Origin: Biostraticola tofi
GTDB taxonomy: Bacteria; Pseudomonadota; Gammaproteobacteria; Enterobacterales; Enterobacteriaceae
NCBI RefSeq assembly: GCF_004343195.1
Contig: NZ_SMCR01000003.1
Coordinates: 434,001-498,000 of the forward strand
Direction: 5' to 3'
Length of the DNA stretch: 64,000 bases
Of this stretch, positions 27,558 to 34,957 are shown in pieces. Under the pieces are notes generated by a model. The model saw nothing but the letters and a program-made list of their open reading frames with translations, was not told the DNA's origin and did not search any database. Made by a program: the position numbers and the translations under genes. The number at the start of each line of letters is the position of its first letter. Positions within the stretch are counted from its first letter, which is position 1.

Positions 27558-27586
27558 CCCGGCAACCTACAGTAAAGGAATACGCT

Positions 27587-28213
27587 ATGGATAAGAATGA
27601 AATACTACGTATCGGATGTCGCGTGCTGAATCGCGAAGCTCATGCCCTTCAGCAGATTTCAGCCACGCTTGCGCAAGATGGTTTTTATGAAGCCGTCAGA
27701 CTACTGCATAACACCCTTGGACATATTGTGATAAGCGGCGTCGGCAAAAGCGGCCATATCGGCAGGAAAATATCATCTTGCCTGTCCTCGACCGGTTCGC
27801 CGAGTTATTTCCTGCATCCCACCGAAGCCCAGCATGGCGATCTGGGGATGCTGGCGGAAAATGATACCGTGCTGCTGATCTCCTACAGTGGAAAAACCCG
27901 TGAAATTCTCGAATTCTTACCGTATTTGCAGCAGCGGCGGTTGCCCATCGTTTCCCTTACCGGCGACCAGAGTTCTCCCCTGGCCAAAGCTGCCGATGTC
28001 AGTCTTGGCTTTGTTATTGAACGCGAAGCGTGTTCGTTTGATATCGTGCCAACCGTCAGTACCTGCGCCACGCTTGCCTTGGGCGATGCCCTCACCATAG
28101 CGTTGATGGAGTTGAATGGCTTCACCAGCAGTGATTTTTACAGTAACCACCCCTCAGGCAATTTGGGGAAGGTGCTCGCTGACACCCTCGATAATGATCT
28201 GTTCGAAAACTGA
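27587..28213 (+). CDS. arabinose-5-phosphate isomerase, SIS domain only (no CBS domains)
   Basis: 208-residue sugar isomerase. KdsD/KpsF/GutQ enzymes convert ribulose-5-phosphate to arabinose-5-phosphate, the first step to Kdo. The SIS core is complete: VISGVGKSGHIGRKISSCLSSTG, HPTEAQHGDLGM, LLISYSGKTREI, and the C-terminal STCATLALGDALTIAL and YSNHPSGNLGKVL. The pair of CBS domains that makes enterobacterial enzymes ~320-330 residues long is missing. Translation is well placed (AAAGGAATACGCT before the ATG). It follows the KdsB-like gene by 29 bp. Short forms are known in capsule clusters of other bacteria. Confidence 0.87.
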   Translation: MDKNEILRIGCRVLNREAHALQQISATLAQDGFYEAVRLLHNTLGHIVISGVGKSGHIGRKISSCLSSTGSPSYFLHPTEAQHGDLGMLAENDTVLLISYSGKTREILEFLPYLQQRRLPIVSLTGDQSSPLAKAADVSLGFVIEREACSFDIVPTVSTCATLALGDALTIALMELNGFTSSDFYSNHPSGNLGKVLADTLDNDLFEN

Positions 28214-28230
28214 ACAGGGCATTTTGTTTT

Positions 28231-28264
28231 AACGTCTGAAACAGCCTGCGGCTGTGAAGACGTT
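28231..28264. repeat. inverted repeat between isomerase and exporter genes
   Basis: AACGTCT/AGACGTT outer arms and ACAGCC/GGCTGT inner arms form a long interrupted stem with a TGC loop. No T-run follows on the plus strand, so it is more likely an mRNA-stabilising or partial termination hairpin than a full terminator. Confidence 0.7.
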
Positions 28265-28290
28265 AGCCTCCCTTGCCACTGGACTCGGTA

Positions 28291-29148
28291 ATGCATGCTT
28301 TAAACGGATGTTTATTGGCACTGCTGGCTATAACGCTATCCCAGATGGGATCGGCACTGTCCTTGACGCTGGTCGGCTCATTGGGAATAGCGATGACGGC
28401 GTGGTTGCGGCTGGTGATAAGCGCGGTGGTTATTTTAACGGTCCTCAGATGGCGAAAGATTGCCATCACCCTGACTGGCGAGATCCTGATATTGGCTGTA
28501 TCAGTCGCCGGCATGGCATTTCTGTTCATCAAGTCGTTAACGTTTATTCCTCTGCCGGCGGCCACCGCGTTGCAGTTTATCGGTCCGTGCGTGCTTTCCT
28601 TCATCACCGCCGCCAAGGCGCTGGAATATCTTTTCTCGCTGTTCGCCCTGGCAGGAATGGCCCTGGTTACGCTGGATCTGGCGGCAATACCTTTAGCCTG
28701 GCAGGGCATATGCTGTGCGTTATTGTCCGGTGGGTTCTGGGCGCTATATATCATTGTTTCAAAAAAGGCCGGTAAGCGGCATGACGGCTTTAACTGTTTA
28801 TCAATGGCGATCGTGTGGGCCTCCTGTGGCATGACGCCATTTATGATGAGCCATTTTTCATTGCCTTCGCTGGGTGAGTTGCTGATGGCGGTGCTGGCGG
28901 CCTGTTGCCTGCCACTGTTGCCTTACTTCCTGGAAATGTCGGCGCTCAGACGCATTAATACCTACACCTTCAGTCTTATCACCAGCCTGGAGCCTTGCGT
29001 TTCGGTTGCCATCAGCTTCTTGCTGCTGGGACACCACAGCACCAGGATGCAGCTTTTCGGCACCGGGCTTATCGTTATTGCCTGTGGATCCGCGAGCTTT
29101 TTCGCGCACCACAATGAGCGTCGGCGGCATAGACCCCCGGTGCGCTGA
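28291..29148 (+). CDS. EamA/DMT-family exporter (RhtA-like)
   Basis: Inner-membrane protein of 285 residues with about ten hydrophobic segments and two EamA repeats. Second-repeat features include ALLSGGFWALYIIVSKKAG and SLEPCVSVAISFLLLGH. It resembles the RhtA threonine/homoserine exporter group; members of the superfamily export small metabolites. The ATG at 28291 is chosen; a TTG at 28273 would add six residues. Its position at the end of a Kdo-like biosynthetic run suggests export of the small-molecule product. A basic tail (NERRRHRPPVR) is probably cytoplasmic. Confidence 0.82.
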   Translation: MHALNGCLLALLAITLSQMGSALSLTLVGSLGIAMTAWLRLVISAVVILTVLRWRKIAITLTGEILILAVSVAGMAFLFIKSLTFIPLPAATALQFIGPCVLSFITAAKALEYLFSLFALAGMALVTLDLAAIPLAWQGICCALLSGGFWALYIIVSKKAGKRHDGFNCLSMAIVWASCGMTPFMMSHFSLPSLGELLMAVLAACCLPLLPYFLEMSALRRINTYTFSLITSLEPCVSVAISFLLLGHHSTRMQLFGTGLIVIACGSASFFAHHNERRRHRPPVR

Positions 29149-29351
29149 TGGGTAACCCAGACCTTATTGCCGCCGGTCCCTTTTTAGAAGTAATTGATGA
29201 TATTATGCTTATTATCATTGGAATGCAGTCATTCCATAGAGGATGCTATAATTCAATATAAAATGGCCAGTTATCCCTGCTTGCTGTAGTGTCAGTATCC
29301 ATACCAGATCTTGCAGCCAAAAATCTGTTCCTGAAAATCCGGAGAGAATGC

Positions 29352-30962
29352 ATGAAAGGGTTGGCGATAAAATCTGGCGAAGTCGGACTTCCTCGGTACT
29401 TGCTGCTGCTGGTCGCTGCCGTCCTGCTACCTTTGCTGCTCGGGGTAGTGTTCAGCTTTGTCGCCGCCCGGCAGGAAATCAAACAGGAACTTGAAACCAC
29501 CTCCAAAGCCATTTTGCACCAGGCGGAGTCGATCAGCCGCCAGGCCTGGCAGATGGTATCTTACCTCGGCCGGTTCAGAGGCCAATTATGCCCGGAAGTC
29601 CTGCCGGAACTGGTTCGCCTGGCGACGCTTTCACCTTATTTCCGCTCGCTCGGTCTCATTCAGGGCCAGGACATGTACTGCTCCTCGATTGCGGGCGACA
29701 ACCGCATACCTTTCAATGAAATCATCATCCAGCCGTTGCCTTCACCTTTTCCCGTCCTGTGGAATACCTCGCTGCGCGTTACCCGTGGCGTTAAAACACG
29801 GCCGGCGGTCATGTTCAGCGAGATGCCTTCGGCAGATTTTGGCGCATTTGCCATTGTCGATGCCCAATATCTGATCGATATCATGAGCGCTATTGGCAGT
29901 TCGCAGAATTATTTACTGGGTATAAAATTCGGTGAAGGCTATCTGATAGAGGAGGGGCATCCGGACCGCCAAGCGTTTGGCTTTATTTCACCTAGCCATC
30001 ACCGGGAAAGTGCCGCTCATGATGCCATCAGCGTAGATGTGACGATCCCGGCATCCAGAATGATGAGGCTGTGGTGGCAGGGTTTCATCACCTTTCTGCC
30101 TTTCGGACTGATAATTTCGTTTATTTTTGTGTCGTTCGTCCGCTCTTGGCAGCAACGGAAAATGTCATTGAAAGACGAACTGCGCAAGGGAATGCTCAAT
30201 AATGAATTCGCCGTGCATTACCAGCCGGTTTATGACACCGTCAGGGAGCGCTGCGGTGGGGCGGAGGCTTTACTGCGTTGGAATCGCGCCGGCGGCAGGT
30301 CCATCAGCCCGGACGTTTTTATTACCGCGGCGGAAAGTGAAGGATTAATCATCCCACTGACGCTACATCTGTTCCAATTGCTGGCTGCTGATGTCAGGCA
30401 TTGGCAGGTGCCAGATGATTTTCACTTAGGTATCAATATCGCCGCTGAGCACATTCAGCATCCTGACTTTGCGGATGATATCCGTAGACTTGCCGCCCAG
30501 CTGTCACCTCATCATGTGAAGATTACCCTTGAGCTGACTGAGCGCAGCCTGATAAGCAATACCTCCGATGTGATGCTAAAGCTGACGCAATTGCGCAAAG
30601 AGGGCTTCCTGATTGCAATTGATGATTTTGGCACCGGCCATTGCTCCCTTTCCTATCTGCAGACTTTTCCTCTCGATTATCTCAAGATCGATAAAGGGTT
30701 TGTTGGCACCATTGAGTCTGCCGCAAATGATACTCCGATACTTGATACTATAATAAGCCTCAGTAAGCGGTTAAAACTGGCTATGGTAGCGGAGGGAGTG
30801 AGCAGTGCTGAGGAATATCAATACCTCAAGCATTGTGGGGTGGAATATATGCAGGGATACTTATATGCCCGCCCGATGGCAAGTCGGCAATTCGTCTACT
30901 GGCTGCAAGAGCGGGGTGAAGGGCCGATGGAGGTAGCCCCTGTTTATCAGGGGCGACACTAA
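29352..30962 (+). CDS. CSS-motif EAL-domain cyclic-di-GMP phosphodiesterase
   Basis: Inner-membrane enzyme of 536 residues. The start at 29352 has GGAGAG upstream. The layout is: transmembrane helix ~13-35; periplasmic sensor with the CSS motif in MYCSSIAGD, whose cysteine controls activity through DsbA/DsbB redox in such proteins; second helix near FITFLPFGLIISFIFVSFV; EAL domain from ~280. Catalytic residues are intact: the EAL itself in GGAEALLRWN, ITLELTERSL, IDDFGTGHCSLSYL, DYLKIDKGFV, VAEGVSS and MQGYLYARPM. It should therefore hydrolyse c-di-GMP. It is monocistronic. An AT-rich palindrome around 29195-29220 faintly resembles a Fur site but is too weak to call. Confidence 0.92.
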   Translation: MKGLAIKSGEVGLPRYLLLLVAAVLLPLLLGVVFSFVAARQEIKQELETTSKAILHQAESISRQAWQMVSYLGRFRGQLCPEVLPELVRLATLSPYFRSLGLIQGQDMYCSSIAGDNRIPFNEIIIQPLPSPFPVLWNTSLRVTRGVKTRPAVMFSEMPSADFGAFAIVDAQYLIDIMSAIGSSQNYLLGIKFGEGYLIEEGHPDRQAFGFISPSHHRESAAHDAISVDVTIPASRMMRLWWQGFITFLPFGLIISFIFVSFVRSWQQRKMSLKDELRKGMLNNEFAVHYQPVYDTVRERCGGAEALLRWNRAGGRSISPDVFITAAESEGLIIPLTLHLFQLLAADVRHWQVPDDFHLGINIAAEHIQHPDFADDIRRLAAQLSPHHVKITLELTERSLISNTSDVMLKLTQLRKEGFLIAIDDFGTGHCSLSYLQTFPLDYLKIDKGFVGTIESAANDTPILDTIISLSKRLKLAMVAEGVSSAEEYQYLKHCGVEYMQGYLYARPMASRQFVYWLQERGEGPMEVAPVYQGRH

Positions 30963-31022
30963 AACCGCTAGCTCTAAGGGCCTAGCAAAGGGTATACCGG
31001 CCTTCTGTACAGCCAACGGGCC

Positions 31023-31799
31023 TTATACCTGGGCCATGCCGCCATCAATACACAGCTCAGCGCCGGTGATGTAGCTGCTCTCATCACTTGCCAGAAACAG
31101 CGCCGCCGCCGCCACTTCCGTCGCCCGACCCAACCGGCGCAGCGGGATCATATCGATTGCCGATTGCCGCAACTCATCGGAGACGTTATCGAACATACTG
31201 GTATCAATCGGACCCGGACTCAGGGTATTTACCCTGATACTGCGGCCGGCAAGTTCATTACTCCAGGTCCTGGCATAAGACCTGACCGCCGCCTTGGTTG
31301 CGCCATAGGTACCGTAGCCCGGCGTGCCAATAAAGCCGGCTATCGAACCGATTAAGACTACGGATCCGCCTGCGCTCATCAGCGGCAGTGCTTTCTGAAC
31401 GCTGAACAGGGTCGCGCGGCTATTGGTAGCGAATATCTGATCAATATGCTCAGGGCCGGTCTCGGCCAGGCTGGCACATTCAGCGATGCCTGATGCGGTC
31501 ACCAAGATATCAATAATGCCTTTTTGGGCTTTTACCCGCGCATAAAGTCTATCGAGGTCTTCGCTGGCAGTGACATCGCCTGCGATGGCTTCCACATTAT
31601 CGCCCAAAGCGGCAACCGCTTGATCCAGCACCGCCTGACGACGGCCCATAATAAAGACATAGGCCCCTTCGGCAACGAATCGCTCCACTACCGCCAGACC
31701 AATGCCGCTGCCTCCGCCGGTGATGACCGCTATTTTTCCCTTAAGTGCTGATGAATTTGGAACCGGTGCTTTTACTGCTGACGATGTAGAGGTGGACAT
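31023..31799 (-). CDS. short-chain dehydrogenase/reductase
   Basis: 258-residue classical SDR. The N-terminal cofactor motif is VITGGGSGIGLAV, with IMGRRQ suggesting NADP preference. VTASGIAE (usually NNAG), GSVVLIGSIAGF with the catalytic serine, and YGTYGATKAAV with catalytic Tyr and Lys follow. The protein ends ITGAELCIDGGMAQV. The substrate is unknown. The gene is downstream of and parallel to the LysR regulator gene, 147 bp away, so that regulator may control it. GAGGT lies seven bases before the start. Confidence 0.9.
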   Translation of the reverse strand: MSTSTSSAVKAPVPNSSALKGKIAVITGGGSGIGLAVVERFVAEGAYVFIMGRRQAVLDQAVAALGDNVEAIAGDVTASEDLDRLYARVKAQKGIIDILVTASGIAECASLAETGPEHIDQIFATNSRATLFSVQKALPLMSAGGSVVLIGSIAGFIGTPGYGTYGATKAAVRSYARTWSNELAGRSIRVNTLSPGPIDTSMFDNVSDELRQSAIDMIPLRRLGRATEVAAAALFLASDESSYITGAELCIDGGMAQV

Positions 31800-31946
31800 A
31801 GTATGACCTCACTAAAATAAGGAAATAGGATGATATATCCTGTATATCTAGTGTCAATTACGCACCGCTCAGTGCCTAGATATACATCGATATACCGCTG
31901 TCAGTACCCTCTAAGGCCAGCCGCTCGCTACGACAGACGTCTTCTC

Positions 31947-32837
31947 TTACCCCACCGCGTCGACCAGCATATCGATAAAACAACGCACTTTGGCCGTCAG
32001 ATACCTGCGGGTCGGATATAGGATGTAAACCGGGATTTCATTGGTCCGGTATTCAGCGAACAAGGGGATAAGCTCACCGTTGTTCACCGATTGGCGAATA
32101 ATAAACTCCGGCAGTAGGGCGATGCCCATACCGGCAACTGCGGCATCCCTTAGTGCCTCGGCACTGTCAAAATAGCATCGGTCATTGCCCCGGATATCAG
32201 TTACCTCGCCCTGCGAATGCAACAATTGCCAGGAGAGCGGCCGATAATGCGTGCCATACATCAGTCGGTCATGATGAATGATGTCCGCCAGCGTTTCAGG
32301 TTTTCCTTGCCGATGCAGATAGTCCGGAGAGGCTACCATCGCGCTGCTAAAACGAGTGAGTGTCCTGACCACCAGATTTGAGGTGTCATCCGGCGGTACG
32401 CCCAGTCGGATAGCCAGGTCTAAACCTCCTTCAATCAGGTCTTTAACGCCATCGCTGAAATTGACTTCAATCTTGACTTCTGGCCAGCGCTCAGCGTAAT
32501 CACGTAAAACCGGCAACAACTGGCTGCGGCCGAAGGCTGCTGCCACCGTCAATTTAAGCGTTCCTTTAGGATAGGGTTTGTCCTGCCGGATGTTAGCGGC
32601 CGCCTCTTCCAGATCCTGTAGCGCCTGGGCACATCGTTGATAGAACAGCGAACCTTCGGCCGTTAACGACAAAGAACGCGTGGTGCGGTGAAACAGGCGG
32701 ACGCCGAGTTGCTGTTCCAGTCTGGCCACCGATTTACCGATGGCGGAACGGGTAAGACCGAGCTTTAGGCCCGCGGCGGCAAAGCTCTGTTCTTTTGCCA
32801 CACTGATAAATGCGTTGAGAGAGTTCATTTCCATCAT
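31947..32837 (-). CDS. LysR-family transcriptional regulator
   Basis: 296-residue regulator. The N-terminal winged helix-turn-helix is MNSLNAFISVAKEQSFAAAGLKLGLTRSAIGKSVARLEQQLGVRLFHRTTRSLSLT-like (residues 3-60). The effector domain begins at ~90 with YPKGTLKLTVAAAFGRSQLLPVL. It belongs to the large CrgA/YafC-like group of LysR proteins. It is divergent from the esterase gene at 32951 with about 110 bp between, the usual arrangement for a regulated target, and upstream of the SDR gene. The inducer is unknown. Confidence 0.92.
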   Translation of the reverse strand: MMEMNSLNAFISVAKEQSFAAAGLKLGLTRSAIGKSVARLEQQLGVRLFHRTTRSLSLTAEGSLFYQRCAQALQDLEEAAANIRQDKPYPKGTLKLTVAAAFGRSQLLPVLRDYAERWPEVKIEVNFSDGVKDLIEGGLDLAIRLGVPPDDTSNLVVRTLTRFSSAMVASPDYLHRQGKPETLADIIHHDRLMYGTHYRPLSWQLLHSQGEVTDIRGNDRCYFDSAEALRDAAVAGMGIALLPEFIIRQSVNNGELIPLFAEYRTNEIPVYILYPTRRYLTAKVRCFIDMLVDAVG

Positions 32838-32950
32838 TGTTACCTGAAATGACGTTGGGGATATTCGGCTTACTCAGTGTAGAAACTCATTCACCAATTA
32901 TCACTATATAGTTGTGTTTCGAGAACAATATGACCCTTAGAGGTGTGATA

Positions 32951-33880
32951 ATGCTGTACAGTCAATCAGTAGAAAGTCGGCTTGAACAATGGAGGCAAAG
33001 CGCCGCAGATCTTGGGCGGGCACTGAATAAAGACCCGGACGTGAAGTGGCCAGCGGCGCGAAAGATCTATCTTGATACCCTGGCAAGGCTGTTTCCTGCG
33101 CCGGCGAATGTGCTGGTTTCCGACCTGACGATGGCGGGCATGCCCACCTCGGTGATTGCCCCAGCAACGCTTAACGGCGATCGCGTGATGCTTTATCTGC
33201 ATGGCGGCGGTTATGCCAGCGGCGGACGCCAGGCCTATCACGGGCTAGGCGGCCAGTTCGCCAATCTTCTCAATGCCGAGGTGTATATCCCTGATTACCG
33301 CCTGGCGCCTGAGCACCCGTTTCCGGCGGCCATTGATGATGTCCTGGCCGCCTATCTTTTCTTAATCGATGAAGGCCGGGATCCTGCTTCAATTGTTATC
33401 TCCGGCGACTCGGCCGGCGGAGCGATGGTGGTCACCCTGATGCGCAAAATACGGGATTTGGGCCTAGCTCAGCCAGCGGCCGGGGTGGCGATATCACCGT
33501 GGGCCAACCTAGAACACACCGGTAGGTCTGCCTGCGATCGCGAAGGTCGGGATCCGCTTTGCAGCGCCGAATTTCTTGGGCTGCTGGCCGATAATTTCCT
33601 CGGTCATGAACTGCCATCACACCCGGATGCCTCACCGGTGTTTGCCGATGTCAGGAACATCGCGCCGGTAATGATCCAGATTGGCGAAAACGAGGTAATG
33701 ATGAGCGATGGCATCAGGCTGGCAGGGCATCTGGCAGAACAGCGGGTAAGGGTGAGCCTGGAAGTCTGGCCGGAGATGTTTCATGTATGGCATTTATTTT
33801 TTCAACATTTACCCCAGGCCGACAAAGCCCTGGAAAATGCCGCCGCTTTCCTGTTAGCAGCACTCAAAGAACGGGAATAG
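32951..33880 (+). CDS. HSL-type alpha/beta-hydrolase (esterase)
   Basis: 309-residue esterase of the hormone-sensitive-lipase group. The oxyanion-hole motif HGGGYASGG is at ~90. The nucleophile elbow is VISGDSAGGAMV, the catalytic acid region lies near IQIGENEVMMSDG, and the histidine is in WPEMFHVWHLF. YRLAPEHPFPAAIDDV is the usual family segment. The ATG at 32951 has GAGGT seven bases before it; ATGs at 32912 and 32930 are in frame but less likely. Probably controlled by the divergent LysR protein. The substrate is unknown. Confidence 0.9.
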   Translation: MLYSQSVESRLEQWRQSAADLGRALNKDPDVKWPAARKIYLDTLARLFPAPANVLVSDLTMAGMPTSVIAPATLNGDRVMLYLHGGGYASGGRQAYHGLGGQFANLLNAEVYIPDYRLAPEHPFPAAIDDVLAAYLFLIDEGRDPASIVISGDSAGGAMVVTLMRKIRDLGLAQPAAGVAISPWANLEHTGRSACDREGRDPLCSAEFLGLLADNFLGHELPSHPDASPVFADVRNIAPVMIQIGENEVMMSDGIRLAGHLAEQRVRVSLEVWPEMFHVWHLFFQHLPQADKALENAAAFLLAALKERE

Positions 33881-34026
33881 CGCCGCTTGCCTAGCCATGC
33901 CGTTGGACGCCAGGTCGTCCACGGCATCATTGCATTCACTCTCTATCGCTATTGCTGCCGCTGAATAAACAACAATAAGTGGCGGCTATGACTCATGCCC
34001 ATTGGCAAGCGGGGGGAGTAGCAGGG

Positions 34027-34665
34027 TCATGGCGAACTCTGCCGGATGTGACGGGCGATAACCTCTGTTAACTGCGCTTCATCCTTACTGACCAGTGCAT
34101 CGATCATTTGGGCATGCTCACGGGATGACTGTTCTACCCGGTCACGGGTAGTCCACTGCTGTACCGGGGCTGAACTGGTTCTTTGGCGGATATCGGCCAC
34201 CAGATTAACCAGTTCAAGGTTGCCGCACAGGGACAGCAATTGATGATGGAATGCCAGATTGGCTTCGTACAGCTCAAGGGTGGTGCCGATCTGCAGCAGG
34301 CGGTCGAAATTCGCCGACAAACCCGCAAGTGTCTCGATATCGGCTGGGCGGGCGTTTGCCACAATATGTCCGGCGACGCCGGTTTCCAGTAGAATGCGTA
34401 TCTCGGCAACCTCGCGCGCTTGCCGGCCATCGGGCTGATAGACGTGATAGCCGCGATTAGGCACATGGACCACCAGGCGTTTCTGGGCTAAACGGTCAAG
34501 GGCGCGACGCACCTCTGGTCGGCCGCAGCTGTAGCGCCGTTCCAAATCAATCTGTTTGAGCCAGGCACCCGGCGTCAGGGTCCCGGTCTGGATGTCATGC
34601 AGGATCATCTCCATGACGTGGTCGGTCATCGCCGACGAGGTCGTTTGCCGCTTTAATCTATTCAT
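34027..34665 (-). CDS. GntR-family (FCD/FadR-type) regulator
   Basis: 212-residue regulator. The N-terminal winged helix-turn-helix (residues ~12-75) contains ILHDIQTGTLTPGAWLKQIDLERRY, then RPEVRRALDRLAQKRLVVHVPNRGYHV. The C-terminal FCD helical bundle begins near REVAEIRILLETGVAGHI, with metal/ligand-binding His residues in FHHQLLSLCGN and ARHIRQSS. FCD regulators usually repress genes for organic or amino acid catabolism. It is divergent from the AbgB-like operon at 34958 and is the obvious candidate to control the scavenging locus 34958-43190. Confidence 0.9.
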   Translation of the reverse strand: MNRLKRQTTSSAMTDHVMEMILHDIQTGTLTPGAWLKQIDLERRYSCGRPEVRRALDRLAQKRLVVHVPNRGYHVYQPDGRQAREVAEIRILLETGVAGHIVANARPADIETLAGLSANFDRLLQIGTTLELYEANLAFHHQLLSLCGNLELVNLVADIRQRTSSAPVQQWTTRDRVEQSSREHAQMIDALVSKDEAQLTEVIARHIRQSSP

Positions 34666-34672
34666 GCATGAA

Positions 34673-34868
34673 TTATCTCAAGTTGACGAAGGTATTCTGC
34701 CATCCACCGCCGGCTATTGCCACTACTGCCGCTGCCCCAGTGGCACCCTCGATAACACCGCTTATGGCGCAATCTGCCGCTACGCCCTGTGCGACACAGG
34801 CCAGCGCCACTGCCGCCAGCGACGGCGCTGATAGCCCAGAGTCTCCAGGTCGCTGACCTTCGGAACAT
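34673..34868 (-). other. Gly/Ala-rich small open frame in the divergent promoter region
   Basis: On the minus strand one frame ends with AAAVVAIAGGGWQNTFVNLR-stop, preceded by a Gly/Ala/Val-rich run (SGVIEGATG). An overlapping frame from an ATG at 34868 reads AISAVAGGSGAG. Composition recalls class II microcin-like peptides with double-glycine leaders, but the pieces sit in different frames, no ribosome site is visible and no exporter lies nearby. It could equally be non-coding promoter DNA. Confidence 0.2.
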
Positions 34869-34957
34869 AGGGTTAACTTATATCTGCAGACAAGCGTTGC
34901 AGCGGGAAATGAAGCGTCATAAATTGGTACCAATCATGGAACACATTTGAGGACGCT

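Noticed and set aside
29180-29225. Fur-like palindrome upstream of the EAL gene
   Set aside because: The best alignment matches only about 11 of 19 Fur consensus positions in AT-rich DNA, which is not better than chance here.
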